Counted from the stretch's first letter, positions 21,827-37,900 are shown. The stretch: 64,000 bases of DNA from Sipunculus nudus (GCA_026874595.1 CM049311.1:47245676-47309675); one strand, 5' to 3'. Notes: a model not told the origin generated them from the sequence alone. Numbers and translations: made by a program.

Positions 21827-22002
21827 GTTTTTATATGCCCATCATATGACGGGAATATTATGGTACACCCACCATCCGTCCGTCCGTTAACTTTAAGCGT
21901 TGCCGTGATAACTGAACAAGTCTTTGACAGATTTTTGCGAAACTCACCATAAGTACTTAGCAACAGATTAATACAATCTATACAAGAATTACATTAATAC
22001 GA
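21827..22002. repeat. Mollusc-type dispersed repeat fragment bordering the satellite
   Basis: It contains 'tatatgcccatcatatgacg', 'ccaccatccgtccgtccg' and 'gcgttgccgtgataactgaa', a combination I recognise from abundant mollusc repeats. It runs straight into the first satellite monomer, and two ATCTATACAAGA-like strings near 21974 and 22000 bracket the junction. Confidence 0.5.
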
Positions 22003-23117
22003 TCTATACAAGATGTGAGGGCACTCTGACATTGCATTGTCGGAGACTTTGAACGGCCCTCGATCTATACAAGATGTGAAGGCACTCTGACTCTACATGG
22101 TCGGAGACTGTGAACGGCCCTCGATCTATACAGGATGTGAAGTCACTCTGACTCTGCATGATCCGAGACTGTGTACGGCCCTCGATCTATACAAGATGTG
22201 AAGGCACTCTGACGCTGCATGGTCCGAGACTGTGAACGGCCCTCGATCTATACAGGATGTGAAGTCACTCTGACTCTGCATGATCCGAGACTGTGTACGG
22301 CCCTCGATCTATACAAAATGTGAAGGCACTCTGACTCTGCATGGTCGGAGACTGTGTACGGCCCTCGATCTATACAAGATGTGAAGTCACTCTGACTCTG
22401 CATGATCCGAGACTGTGTACGGCCCTCGATCTATACAAGATGTGAAGTCACTCTGACTCTGCATGATCCGAGACTGTGTACGGCCCTCGATCTATACAAG
22501 ATGTGAAGGCACTCTGACTCTGCATGGTCGGAGACTGTGTACGGCCCTCGATCTATACAAGATGTGAAGGCACTCTGACTCTGCATGGTGGGAGACTGTG
22601 TACGGCCCTCGATCTATACAAGATGTGAAGGCACTCTGACTCTGCATGGTCCGAGACTGTGTACGGACCTCGATCTATACAAGATGTGAAGGCACTCTGA
22701 CTCTACATGGTCGGAGACTGTGTACGGCCCTCGATCTATACAAGATGTGAAGGCACTCTGACTCTGCATGGTCCGAGACTGTGTACGGCCCTCGATCTAT
22801 ACAAGATGTGAAGGCACTCTGACTCTGCATGGTCCGATACTGTGAACGGCCCTCGATCTATACAGGATGTGAAGTCACTCTGATGCTGCATGGTCGGAGA
22901 CTGTGTATGGCCCTCGATCTATACAAGATGTGAAGGCACTCTGACTCTGCATGGTCGGAGACTGTGTACGGCCCTCGGTCTATACAGGATGTGAAGTCAC
23001 TCTGACTCTGCATGATCCGAGACTGTGTACGGCCCTCGATCTATACAAGATGTGAAGGCCCTCGATCTATACAAGATGTGAAGGCACTCTGACTCTGCAT
23101 GGTCGGAGACTGTGTAC

Positions 23118-26100
23118 GGCCCTCGATCTATACAAGATGTGAAGGCACTCTGACTCTGCATGGTCGGAGACTGTGTACGGCCCTCGGTCTATACAGGATG
23201 TGAAGTCACTCTGACTCTGCATGATCCGAGACTGTGTACGGCCCTCGATCTACACAAGATGTGAAGGCACTCTGACTCTACATGGTCGGAGACTGTGTAC
23301 GGACCTCGATCTATACAAGATGTGAAGGCACTCTGACTCTGCATGGTCGGAGACTGTGTACGGCCCTCGATCTATACAAGATGTGAAGGCACTCTGACTC
23401 TACATGGTCGGAGACTGTGTACGGCCCTCGATCTATACAGGATGTGAAGTCACTCTGACTCTGCATGGTCCGAGACTGTGTACGGCCCTCGATCTATACA
23501 AGATGTGAAGGCACTCTGACTCTGCATGGTCCGAGACTGTGAACGGCCCTCATCTATGCAAGATGTGAAGGCACTCTGACGCTGCATGATCCGAGACTAT
23601 GAACGGCCCTCGATATAAAAGATGTGAGGCACTCTGACTCTGCATGATCCGAGACTGTGTACGGCCCTCGATCTATACAAGATGTGAAGTCACTCTGACT
23701 CTGCATGATCCGAAACTGTGTACGGCCCTCGATCTATACAAGATGTGAAGTCACTCTGACTCTGCATGATCCGTGACTGTGTACGGCCCTCGATCTATAC
23801 AAGATGTGAAGGCACTCTGACTCTGCATGGTCCGAGACTGTGAACGGCCCTCATCTATGCAAGATGTGAAGGCACTCTGACGCTGCATGATCCGAGACTG
23901 TGAACGGCCCTCGATATATAAAAGATGTGAGGCACTCTGACTCTGCATGGTCCGAGACTGTGTACGGACCTCGATCTATACAAGATGTGAAGGCACTCTG
24001 ACTCTGCATGGTCCGAGACTGTGAACGGCCCTCATCTATGCAAGATGTGAAGGCACTCTGACGCTGCATGATCCGAGACTGTGAACGGCCCTCGATATAT
24101 AAAAGATGTGAGGCACTCTGACTCTGCATGGTCGGAGACTGTGTACGGCCCTCGATCTATACAAGATGTGAAGTCACTCTGACTCTGCATGGTCCGAGAC
24201 TGTGTACGGCCCTCGATCTATACAAGATGTGAAGGCACTCTGACTCTGCATGGTCGGAGACTGTGTACGGCCCTCGGTCTATACAGGATGTGAAGTCACT
24301 CTGACTCTGCATGATCCGAGACTGTGTACGGCCCTCGATCTATACAAGATGTGAAGGCACTCTGACTCTACATGGTCGGAGACTGTGTACGGACCTCGAT
24401 CTGTACAAGATGTGAAGGCACTCTGACTCTACATGGTCCGAGACTGTGTACGGCCCTCGATCTATACAAGATGTGAATGCACTCTGACTCTGCATGGTCG
24501 GAGACTGTGTACGGCCCTCGATCTATACAAGATGTGAAGGCACTCTGACTCTGCATGGTCGGAGACTGTGTACGGCCCTCGATCTATACAGGATGTGAAG
24601 TCACTCTGACTCTGCATGGTCCGAGACTGTGTACGGACCTCGATCTATACAAGATGTGAAGGCACTCTGACTCTGCATGGTTCGAGACTGTGAACGGCCC
24701 TCATCTATGCAAGATGTGAAGGCACTCTGACGCTGCATGATCCGAGACTGTGAACGGCCCTCGATATATAAAAGATGTGAGGCACTCTGACTCTGCATGA
24801 TCCGAGACTGTGTACGGCCCTCGATCTATACAAGATGTGAAGTCACTCTGACTCTGCATGATCCGAAACTGTGTACGGCCCTCGATCTATACAAGATGTG
24901 AAGTCACTCTGACTCTGCATGATCCGTGACTGTGTACGGCCCTCGATCTATACAAGATGTGAAGGCACTCTGACTCTGCATGGTCCGAGACTGTGAACGG
25001 CCCTCATCTATGCAAGATGTGAAGGCACTCTGACGCTGCATGATCCGAGACTGTGAACGGCCCTCGATATATAAAAGATGTGAGGCACTCTGACTCTGCA
25101 TGGTCGGAGACTGTGTACGGCCCTCGATCTATACAAGATGTGAAGTCACTCTGACTCTGCATGATCCGAGACTGTGTACGGCCCTCGATCTATACAAGAT
25201 GTGAAGTCACTCTGACTCTGCATGATCCGAGACTGTGTACGGCCCTCGATCTATACAAGATGTGAAGGCACTCTGACTCTGCATGGTCGGAGACTGTGTA
25301 CGGCCCTCGATCTATACAAGATGTGAAGGCACTCTGACTCTGCATGGTCGGAGACTGTGTACGGCCCTCGATCTATACAAGATGTGAAGGCACTCTGACT
25401 CTGCATGGTCCGAGACTGTGTACGGACCTCGATCTATACAAGATGTGAAGGCACTCTGACTCTACATGGTCGGAGACTGTGAACGGCCCTCGATCTATAC
25501 AGGATGTGAAGTCACTCTGACTCTGCATGATCCGAGACTGTGTACGGCCCTCGATCTATACAAGATGTGAAGGCACTCTGACGCTGCATGGTCCGAGACT
25601 GTGAACGGCCCTCGATCTATACAGGATGTGAAGTCACTCTGACTCTGCATGATCCGAGACTGTGTACGGCCCTCGATCTATACAAGATGTGAAGGCACTC
25701 TGACGCTGCATGATCCGAGACTGTGTACGGCCCTCGATCTATACAAAATGTGAAGGCACTCTGACTCTGCATGGTCGGAGACTGTGTACGGCCCTCGATC
25801 TATACAAGATGTGAAGTCACTCTGACTCTGCATGGTCAGAGACTGTGTACGGCCCTCGATCTATACAAGATGTGAAGGCACTCTGACTCTATATGGTCCG
25901 AGACTGTGTACGGCCCCCGATCTATACAAGATGTGAAGGCACTCTGACTCTGCATGGTCGGAGGCTGTGTACGGCCCTCGATCTATACAAGATGTGAAGG
26001 CACTCTGACTCTACATGGTCGGAGACTGTGTACGGCCCTCGATCTATACAGGATGTGAAGTCACTCTGACTCTGCATGGTCCGAGATTGTGTACGCCCCT

Positions 26101-29100
26101 CGATCTATACAAGATGTGAAGGCACTCTGACTCTGCATGGTCCGAGACTGTGAACGGCCCTTGATCTATACAGGATGTGAAGTCACTCTGATGCTGCATG
26201 GTCTCAGATTGTGTACGGCCCTCGATCTATACAAGATGTGAAGTCACTCTGACTCTGCATGGTCGGAGACTGTGTACGGCCCTCGATCTATACAAGATGT
26301 GAAGACACTCTGACTCTGCATGGTCGGAGACTGTGTACGGCCCTCGATCTAAACAGGATGTGAAGTCACTCTGACTCTGCATGATCCGAGACTGTGTACG
26401 GCCCTCCATCTATACAAGATGTGAAGTCACTCTGACTCTGCATGATCCGAGACTGTGTACGGCCCTCGATCTATACAAGATGTGAAGTCACTCTGACTCT
26501 GCATGGTCGGAGACTGTGTACGGCCCTCGATCTATACAAGATGTGAAGGCACTCTGACTCTGCATGGTCGGAGACTGTGTACGGCCCTCGATCTATACAA
26601 GATGTGAAGGCACTCTGACTCTGCATGATCCGAGACTGTGTACGGCCCTCGATCTATACAAGATGTGAAGGCACTCTGACTCTGCATGGTCAGAGACTGT
26701 GTACGGCCCTCGATCTATACAAGATGTGAAGGCACTCTGACTCTGCATGATCCGAGACTGTGTACGGCCCTCGATCTATACAAGATGTGAAGGCACTCTG
26801 ACTCTGCATGGTCGAAGACTGTGTATGGCCCTCGATCTATACAAGATGTGAAGGCACTCTGACTCTGCATGGCCGAAGACTGTGTATGGCCCTCGATCTA
26901 TACAAGATGTGAAGGCACTCTGACTCTGCATGGTCGGAGACTGTGTACGGCCCTCATCTATGCAAGATGTGAGGGCACTCTGACGCTGCATGATCCGAGA
27001 CTGTGAACGGCCCTCGATATATAAAAGATGTGAGGCACTCTGACTCTGCATGATCCGAGACTGTGTACGGCCCTCGATCTATACAAGATGTGAAGGCACT
27101 CTGACTCTGCATGGTCGGAGACTGTGTACGGCCCTCGATCTATACAGGATGTGAAGGCACTCTGACTCTGCATGGTCGGAGACTGTGTACGGCCCTCGAT
27201 CTATACAAGATGTGACGGAACTCTGACTCTACATGGTCGGAGACTGTGTACGGACCTCGATCTATACAAGATGTGAAGGCACTCTGACTCTGCATGGTCG
27301 GAGACTGTGTACGGCCCTCGATCTATACAGGATGTGAAGGCACTCTGACTCTGCATGGTCGGAGACTGTGTACGGACCTCGATCTATACAAGATGTGAGG
27401 GCACTCTGACTCTACATGGTCGGAGACTGTGTACGGACCTCGATCTATACAAGATGTGAAGGCACTCTGACTCTGCATGGTCCGAGACTGTGTACGGCCC
27501 TCGATCTATACAAGATGTGAGGCACTCTGACTCTGCATGGTCGGAGACTGTGTACGGACCTCGATCTATACAAGATGTGAAGGCACTCTGACTCTGCATG
27601 GTCCGAGACTGTGTACGGACCTCGATCTATACAAGATGTGAAGGCACTCTGACTCTGCATGGTCGGAGACTGTGTACGGCCCTCATCTATGCAAGATGTG
27701 AAGGCACTCTGACGCTGCATGGTCCGAGACTGTGAACGGCCCTCGATATATAAAAGATGTGAGGCACTCTGACTTTGCATGATCCGAGACTGTGTACGGC
27801 CCTCGATCTATACAAGATGTATAAAGGCACTCCGACTCTACATGGTCGGAGACTGTTCGGCCCTCGATCTATACAAGATGTGAAGTCACTCTGATGCTGC
27901 ATGGTCCGAGACTGTGTACGGCCCTTGATCTATACAGGATGTGAAGTCACTCTGATGCTGCATGGTCTCAGACTGTGTACGGCCCTCGATCTATACAAGA
28001 TGTGAAGTCACTCTGACTCTGCATGGTCGGAGACTGTGTACGGCCCTCGATCTATACAAGATGTGAAGACACTCTGACTCTGCATGGTGGGAGACTGTGT
28101 ACGGCCCTCGATCTATACAGGATGTGAAGTCACTCTGACTCTGCATGATCCGAGACTGTGTACGGCCCTCAATCTATACAAGATGTGAAGTCACTCTGAC
28201 TCTGCATGATCCGAGACTGTGTACGGCCCTCGATCTATACAAGATGTGAAGGCACTATGACTCTGCATGGTCGAAGACTGTGTATGGCCCTCGATCTATA
28301 CAAGATGTGAAGGCACTCTGACTCTGCATGGCCGAAGACTGTGTATGGCCCTCGATCTATACAAGATGTGAAGGCACTCTGACTCTGCATGGTCGGAGAC
28401 TGTGTACGGCCCTCATCTATGCAAGATGTGAAAGCACTCTGACGCTGCATGATCCGAGACTGTGAACGGCCCTCGATATATAAAAGATGTGAGGCACTCT
28501 GACTCTGCATGATCCGAGACTGTGTACGGCCCTCGATCTATACAAGATGTGAAGTCACTCTGACTCTGCATGGTCGGAGACTGTGTACGGCCCTCGATCA
28601 ATACAGGATGTGAAGGCACTCTGACTCTGCATGGTCGGAGACTGTGTACGGCCCTCGATCTATACAAGATGTGACGGAACTCTGACTCTACATGGTCGGA
28701 GACTGTGTACGGACCTCGATCTATACAAGATGTGAAGGCACTCTGACTCTGCATGGTCGGAGACTGTGTACGGCCCTCGATCTATACAGGATGTGAAGGC
28801 ACTCTGACTCTGCATGGTCGGAGACTGTGTACGGACCTCGATCTATACAAGATGTGAGGGCACTCTGACTCTACATGGTCGGAGACTGTGTACGGACCTC
28901 GATCTATACAAGATGTGAAGGCACTCTGACTCTGTATGGTCCGAGACTGTGTACGGCCCTCGATCTATACAAGATGTGAGGCACTCTGACTCTGCATGGT
29001 CGGAGACTGTGTACGGACCTCGATCTATACAAGATGTGAAGGCACTCTGACTCTGCATGGTCGGAGACTGTGTACGGACCTTGATCTATACAAGATGTGA

Positions 29101-31933
29101 AGGCACTCTGACTCTGCATGGTCCGAGACTGTGAACGGCCCTCATCTATGCAAGATGTGAAGGCACTCTGACGCTGCATGATCCGAGACTGTGAACGGCC
29201 CTCGATATATAAAAGATGTGAGGCACTCTGACTCTGCATGGTCGGAGACTGTGTACGGCCCTCGATCTATACAAGATGTGAAGTCACTCTGACTCTGCAT
29301 GGTCCGAGACTGTGTACGGCCCTCGATCTATACAAGATGTGAAGGCACTCTGACTCTGCATGGTCGGAGACTGTGTACGGCCCTCGGTCTATACAGGATG
29401 TGAAGTCACTCTTACTCTGCATGATCCGAGACTGTGTACGGCCCTCGATCTATACAAGATGTGAAGGCACTCTGACTCTACATGGTCGGAGACTGTGTAC
29501 GGACCTCGATCTGTACAAGATGTGAAGACACTCTGACTCTACATGGTCCGAGACTGTGTACGGCCCTCGATCTATACAAGATGTGAATGCACTCTGACTC
29601 TGCATGGTCGGAGACTGTGTACGGCCCTCGATCTATACAAGATGTGAAGGCACTCTGACTCTGCATGGTCGGAGACTGTGTACGGCCCTCGATCTATACA
29701 GGATGTGAAGTCACTCTGACTCTGCATGGTCCGAGACTGTGTACGGACCTCGATCTATACAAGATGTGAAGGCACTCTGACTCTGCATGGTTCGAGACTG
29801 TGAACGGCCCTCATCTATGCAAGATGTGAAGGCACTCTGACGCTGCATGATCCGAGACTGTGAACGGCCCTCGATATATAAAAGATGTGAGGCACTCTGA
29901 CTCTGCATGATCCGAGACTGTGTACGGCCCTCGATCTATACAAGATGTGAAGTCACTCTGACTCTGCATGATCCGAGACTGTGTACGGCCCTCCATCTAT
30001 ACAAGATGTGAAGTCACTCTGACTCTGCATGATCCGAGACTGTGTACGGCCCTCGATCTATACAAGATGTGAAGTCACTCTGACTCTGCATGGTCGGAGA
30101 CTGTGTACGGCCCTCGATCTATACAAGATGTGAAGGCACTCTGACTCTGCATGGTCGGAGACTGTGTACGGCCCTCGATCTATACAAGATGTGAAGGCAC
30201 TCTGACTCTGCATGATCCGAGACTGTGTACGGCCCTCGATCTATACAAGATGTGAAGGCACTCTGACTCTGCATGGTCAGAGACTGTGTACGGCCCTCGA
30301 TCTATACAAGATGTGAAGGCACTCTGACTCTGCATGATCCGAGACTGTGTACGGCCCTCGATCTATACAAGATGTGAAGGCACTCTGACTCTGCATGGTC
30401 GAAGACTGTGTATGGCCCTCGATCTATACAAGATGTGAAGGCACTCTGACTCTGCATGGCCGAAGACTGTGTATGGCCCTCGATCTATACAAGATGTGAA
30501 GGCACTCTGACTCTGCATGGTCGGAGACTGTGTACGGCCCTCATCTATGCAAGATGTGAGGGCACTCTGACGCTGCATGATCCGAGACTGTGAACGGCCC
30601 TCGATATATAAAAGATGTGAGGCACTCTGACTCTGCATGATCCGAGACTGTGTACGGCCCTCGATCTATACAAGATGTGAAGGCACTCTGACTCTGCATG
30701 GTCGGAGACTGTGTACGGCCCTCGATCTATACAGGATGTGAAGGCACTCTGACTCTGCATGGTCGGAGACTGTGTACGGCCCTCGATCTATACAAGATGT
30801 GACGGAACTCTGACTCTACATGGTCGGAGACTGTGTACGGACCTCGATCTATACAAGATGTGAAGGCACTCTGACTCTGCATGGTCGGAGACTGTGTACG
30901 GCCCTCGATCTATACAGGATGTGAAGGCACTCTGACTCTGCATGGTCGGAGACTGTGTACGGACCTCGATCTATACAAGATGTGAGGGCACTCTGACTCT
31001 ACATGGTCGGAGACTGTGTACGGACCTCGATCTATACAAGATGTGAAGGCACTCTGACTCTGCATGGTCCGAGACTGTGTACGGCCCTCGATCTATACAA
31101 GATGTGAGGCACTCTGACTCTGCATGGTCGGAGACTGTGTACGGACCTCGATCTATACAAGATGTGAAGGCACTCTGACTCTGCATGGTCCGAGACTGTG
31201 TACGGACCTCGATCTATACAAGATGTGAAGGCACTCTGACTCTGCATGGTCGGAGACTGTGTACGGCCCTCATCTATGCAAGATGTGAAGGCACTCTGAC
31301 GCTGCATGGTCCGAGACTGTGAACGGCCCTCGATATATAAAAGATGTGAGGCACTCTGACTTTGCATGACCCGAGACTGTGTACGGCCCTCGATCTATAC
31401 AAGATGTATAAAGGCACTCCGACTCTACATGGTCGGAGACTGTTCGGCCCTCGATCTATACAAGATGTGAAGTCACTCTGATGCTGCATGGTCCGAGACT
31501 GTGTACGGCCCTTGATCTATACAGGATGTGAAGTCACTCTGATGCTGCATGGTCTCAGACTGTGTACGGCCCTCGATCTATACAAGATGTGAAGTCACTC
31601 TGACTCTGCATGGTCGGAGACTGTGTACGGCCCTCGATCTATACAAGATGTGAAGACACTCTGACTCTGCATGGTGGGAGACTGTGTACGGCCCTCGATC
31701 CATACAGGATGTGAAGTCACTCTGACTCTGCATGATCCGAGACTGTGTACGGCCCTCAATCTATACAAGATGTGAAGTCACTCTGACTCTGCATGATCCG
31801 AGACTGTGTACGGCCCTCGATCTATACAAGATGTGAAGGCACTCTGACTCTGCATGGTCGAAGACTGTGTATGGCCCTCGATCTATACAAGATGTGAAGG
31901 CACTCTGACTCTGCATGGCCGAAGACTGTGTAT
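23118..31933. repeat. 8816-bp higher-order repeat, copy 1
   Basis: Marker monomers in this block recur exactly 8816 bp downstream: the CGGTCTATACAGG variant at 23185 and 32001, the ATATAAAAG variant near 23611 and 32427, GGCACTATGACTC near 28252 and 37068, and others. Left of 23118 the two series differ at three sites within 17 bp (23103, 23106, 23117), which sets the boundary. 8816 fits 145 monomers with 29 one-base deletions. Confidence 0.9.
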
Positions 31934-34900
31934 GGCCCTCGATCTATACAAGATGTGAAGGCACTCTGACTCTGCATGGTCGGAGACTGTGTACGGCCCT
32001 CGGTCTATACAGGATGTGAAGTCACTCTGACTCTGCATGATCCGAGACTGTGTACGGCCCTCGATCTACACAAGATGTGAAGGCACTCTGACTCTACATG
32101 GTCGGAGACTGTGTACGGACCTCGATCTATACAAGATGTGAAGGCACTCTGACTCTGCATGGTCGGAGACTGTGTACGGCCCTCGATCTATACAAGATGT
32201 GAAGGCACTCTGACTCTACATGGTCGGAGACTGTGTACGGCCCTCGATCTATACAGGATGTGAAGTCACTCTGACTCTGCATGGTCCGAGACTGTGTACG
32301 GCCCTCGATCTATACAAGATGTGAAGGCACTCTGACTCTGCATGGTCCGAGACTGTGAACGGCCCTCATCTATGCAAGATGTGAAGGCACTCTGACGCTG
32401 CATGATCCGAGACTATGAACGGCCCTCGATATAAAAGATGTGAGGCACTCTGACTCTGCATGATCCGAGACTGTGTACGGCCCTCGATCTATACAAGATG
32501 TGAAGTCACTCTGACTCTGCATGATCCGAAACTGTGTACGGCCCTCGATCTATACAAGATGTGAAGTCACTCTGACTCTGCATGATCCGTGACTGTGTAC
32601 GGCCCTCGATCTATACAAGATGTGAAGGCACTCTGACTCTGCATGGTCCGAGACTGTGAACGGCCCTCATCTATGCAAGATGTGAAGGCACTCTGACGCT
32701 GCATGATCCGAGACTGTGAACGGCCCTCGATATATAAAAGATGTGAGGCACTCTGACTCTGCATGGTCCGAGACTGTGTACGGACCTCGATCTATACAAG
32801 ATGTGAAGGCACTCTGACTCTGCATGGTCCGAGACTGTGAACGGCCCTCATCTATGCAAGATGTGAAGGCACTCTGACGCTGCATGATCCGAGACTGTGA
32901 ACGGCCCTCGATATATAAAAGATGTGAGGCACTCTGACTCTGCATGGTCGGAGACTGTGTACGGCCCTCGATCTATACAAGATGTGAAGTCACTCTGACT
33001 CTGCATGGTCCGAGACTGTGTACGGCCCTCGATCTATACAAGATGTGAAGGCACTCTGACTCTGCATGGTCGGAGACTGTGTACGGCCCTCGGTCTATAC
33101 AGGATGTGAAGTCACTCTGACTCTGCATGATCCGAGACTGTGTACGGCCCTCGATCTATACAAGATGTGAAGGCACTCTGACTCTACATGGTCGGAGACT
33201 GTGTACGGACCTCGATCTGTACAAGATGTGAAGGCACTCTGACTCTACATGGTCCGAGACTGTGTACGGCCCTCGATCTATACAAGATGTGAATGCACTC
33301 TGACTCTGCATGGTCGGAGACTGTGTACGGCCCTCGATCTATACAAGATGTGAAGGCACTCTGACTCTGCATGGTCGGAGACTGTGTACGGCCCTCGATC
33401 TATACAGGATGTGAAGTCACTCTGACTCTGCATGGTCCGAGACTGTGTACGGACCTCGATCTATACAAGATGTGAAGGCACTCTGACTCTGCATGGTTCG
33501 AGACTGTGAACGGCCCTCATCTATGCAAGATGTGAAGGCACTCTGACGCTGCATGATCCGAGACTGTGAACGGCCCTCGATATATAAAAGATGTGAGGCA
33601 CTCTGACTCTGCATGATCCGAGACTGTGTACGGCCCTCGATCTATACAAGATGTGAAGTCACTCTGACTCTGCATGATCCGAAACTGTGTACGGCCCTCG
33701 ATCTATACAAGATGTGAAGTCACTCTGACTCTGCATGATCCGTGACTGTGTACGGCCCTCGATCTATACAAGATGTGAAGGCACTCTGACTCTGCATGGT
33801 CCGAGACTGTGAACGGCCCTCATCTATGCAAGATGTGAAGGCACTCTGACGCTGCATGATCCGAGACTGTGAACGGCCCTCGATATATAAAAGATGTGAG
33901 GCACTCTGACTCTGCATGGTCGGAGACTGTGTACGGCCCTCGATCTATACAAGATGTGAAGTCACTCTGACTCTGCATGATCCGAGACTGTGTACGGCCC
34001 TCGATCTATACAAGATGTGAAGTCACTCTGACTCTGCATGATCCGAGACTGTGTACGGCCCTCGATCTATACAAGATGTGAAGGCACTCTGACTCTGCAT
34101 GGTCGGAGACTGTGTACGGCCCTCGATCTATACAAGATGTGAAGGCACTCTGACTCTGCATGGTCGGAGACTGTGTACGGCCCTCGATCTATACAAGATG
34201 TGAAGGCACTCTGACTCTGCATGGTCCGAGACTGTGTACGGACCTCGATCTATACAAGATGTGAAGGCACTCTGACTCTACATGGTCGGAGACTGTGAAC
34301 GGCCCTCGATCTATACAGGATGTGAAGTCACTCTGACTCTGCATGATCCGAGACTGTGTACGGCCCTCGATCTATACAAGATGTGAAGGCACTCTGACGC
34401 TGCATTGTCCGAGACTGTGAACGGCCCTCGATCTATACAGGATGTGAAGTCACTCTGACTCTGCATGATCCGAGACTGTGTACGGCCCTCGATCTATACA
34501 AGATGTGAAGGCACTCTGACGCTGCATGATCCGAGACTGTGTACGGCCCTCGATCTATACAAAATGTGAAGGCACTCTGACTCTGCATGGTCGGAGACTG
34601 TGTACGGCCCTCGATCTATACAAGATGTGAAGTCACTCTGACTCTGCATGGTCAGAGACTGTGTACGGCCCTCGATCTATACAAGATGTGAAGGCACTCT
34701 GACTCTATATGGTCCGAGACTGTGTACGGCCCCCGATCTATACAAGATGTGAAGGCACTCTGACTCTGCATGGTCGGAGGCTGTGTACGGCCCTCGATCT
34801 ATACAAGATGTGAAGGCACTCTGACTCTACATGGTCGGAGACTGTGTACGGCCCTCGATCTATACAGGATGTGAAGTCACTCTGACTCTGCATGGTCCGA

Positions 34901-37900
34901 GACTGTGTACGCCCCTCGATCTATACAAGATGTGAAGGCACTCTGACTCTGCATGGTCCGAGACTGTGAACGGCCCTTGATCTATACAGGATGTGAAGTC
35001 ACTCTGATGCTGCATGGTCTCAGATTGTGTACGGCCCTCGATCTATACAAGATGTGAAGTCACTCTGACTCTGCATGGTCGGAGACTGTGTACGGCCCTC
35101 GATCTATACAAGATGTGAAGACACTCTGACTCTGCATGGTCGGAGACTGTGTACGGCCCTCGATCTAAACAGGATGTGAAGTCACTCTGACTCTGCATGA
35201 TCCGAGACTGTGTACGGCCCTCCATCTATACAAGATGTGAAGTCACTCTGACTCTGCATGATCCGAGACTGTGTACGGCCCTCGATCTATACAAGATGTG
35301 AAGTCACTCTGACTCTGCATGGTCGGAGACTGTGTACGGCCCTCGATCTATACAAGATGTGAAGGCACTCTGACTCTGCATGGTCGGAGACTGTGTACGG
35401 CCCTCGATCTATACAAGATGTGAAGGCACTCTGACTCTGCATGATCCGAGACTGTGTACGGCCCTCGATCTATACAAGATGTGAAGGCACTCTGACTCTG
35501 CATGGTCAGAGACTGTGTACGGCCCTCGATCTATACAAGATGTGAAGGCACTCTGACTCTGCATGATCCGAGACTGTGTACGGCCCTCGATCTATACAAG
35601 ATGTGAAGGCACTCTGACTCTGCATGGTCGAAGACTGTGTATGGCCCTCGATCTATACAAGATGTGAAGGCACTCTGACTCTGCATGGCCGAAGACTGTG
35701 TATGGCCCTCGATCTATACAAGATGTGAAGGCACTCTGACTCTGCATGGTCGGAGACTGTGTACGGCCCTCATCTATGCAAGATGTGAGGGCACTCTGAC
35801 GCTGCATGATCCGAGACTGTGAACGGCCCTCGATATATAAAAGATGTGAGGCACTCTGACTCTGCATGATCCGAGACTGTGTACGGCCCTCGATCTATAC
35901 AAGATGTGAAGGCACTCTGACTCTGCATGGTCGGAGACTGTGTACGGCCCTCGATCTATACAGGATGTGAAGGCACTCTGACTCTGCATGGTCGGAGACT
36001 GTGTACGGCCCTCGATCTATACAAGATGTGACGGAACTCTGACTCTACATGGTCGGAGACTGTGTACGGACCTCGATCTATACAAGATGTGAAGGCACTC
36101 TGACTCTGCATGGTCGGAGACTGTGTACGGCCCTCGATCTATACAGGATGTGAAGGCACTCTGACTCTGCATGGTCGGAGACTGTGTACGGACCTCGATC
36201 TATACAAGATGTGAGGGCACTCTGACTCTACATGGTCGGAGACTGTGTACGGACCTCGATCTATACAAGATGTGAAGGCACTCTGACTCTGCATGGTCCG
36301 AGACTGTGTACGGCCCTCGATCTATACAAGATGTGAGGCACTCTGACTCTGCATGGTCGGAGACTGTGTACGGACCTCGATCTATACAAGATGTGAAGGC
36401 ACTCTGACTCTGCATGGTCCGAGACTGTGTACGGACCTCGATCTATACAAGATGTGAAGGCACTCTGACTCTGCATGGTCGGAGACTGTGTACGGCCCTC
36501 ATCTATGCAAGATGTGAAGGCACTCTGACGCTGCATGGTCCGAGACTGTGAACGGCCCTCGATATATAAAAGATGTGAGGCACTCTGACTTTGCATGATC
36601 CGAGACTGTGTACGGCCCTCGATCTATACAAGATGTATAAAGGCACTCCGACTCTACATGGTCGGAGACTGTTCGGCCCTCGATCTATACAAGATGTGAA
36701 GTCACTCTGATGCTGCATGGTCCGAGACTGTGTACGGCCCTTGATCTATACAGGATGTGAAGTCACTCTGATGCTGCATGGTCTCAGACTGTGTACGGCC
36801 CTCGATCTATACAAGATGTGAAGTCACTCTGACTCTGCATGGTCGGAGACTGTGTACGGCCCTCGATCTATACAAGATGTGAAGACACTCTGACTCTGCA
36901 TGGTGGGAGACTGTGTACGGCCCTCGATCTATACAGGATGTGAAGTCACTCTGACTCTGCATGATCCGAGACTGTGTACGGCCCTCAATCTATACAAGAT
37001 GTGAAGTCACTCTGACTCTGCATGATCCGAGACTGTGTACGGCCCTCGATCTATACAAGATGTGAAGGCACTATGACTCTGCATGGTCGAAGACTGTGTA
37101 TGGCCCTCGATCTATACAAGATGTGAAGGCACTCTGACTCTGCATGGCCGAAGACTGTGTATGGCCCTCGATCTATACAAGATGTGAAGGCACTCTGACT
37201 CTGCATGGTCGGAGACTGTGTACGGCCCTCATCTATGCAAGATGTGAAAGCACTCTGACGCTGCATGATCCGAGACTGTGAACGGCCCTCGATATATAAA
37301 AGATGTGAGGCACTCTGACTCTGCATGATCCGAGACTGTGTACGGCCCTCGATCTATACAAGATGTGAAGTCACTCTGACTCTGCATGGTCGGAGACTGT
37401 GTACGGCCCTCGATCAATACAGGATGTGAAGGCACTCTGACTCTGCATGGTCGGAGACTGTGTACGGCCCTCGATCTATACAAGATGTGACGGAACTCTG
37501 ACTCTACATGGTCGGAGACTGTGTACGGACCTCGATCTATACAAGATGTGAAGGCACTCTGACTCTGCATGGTCGGAGACTGTGTACGGCCCTCGATCTA
37601 TACAGGATGTGAAGGCACTCTGACTCTGCATGGTCGGAGACTGTGTACGGACCTCGATCTATACAAGATGTGAGGGCACTCTGACTCTACATGGTCGGAG
37701 ACTGTGTACGGACCTCGATCTATACAAGATGTGAAGGCACTCTGACTCTGTATGGTCCGAGACTGTGTACGGCCCTCGATCTATACAAGATGTGAGGCAC
37801 TCTGACTCTGCATGGTCGGAGACTGTGTACGGACCTCGATCTATACAAGATGTGAAGGCACTCTGACTCTGCATGGTCGGAGACTGTGTACGGACCTTGA

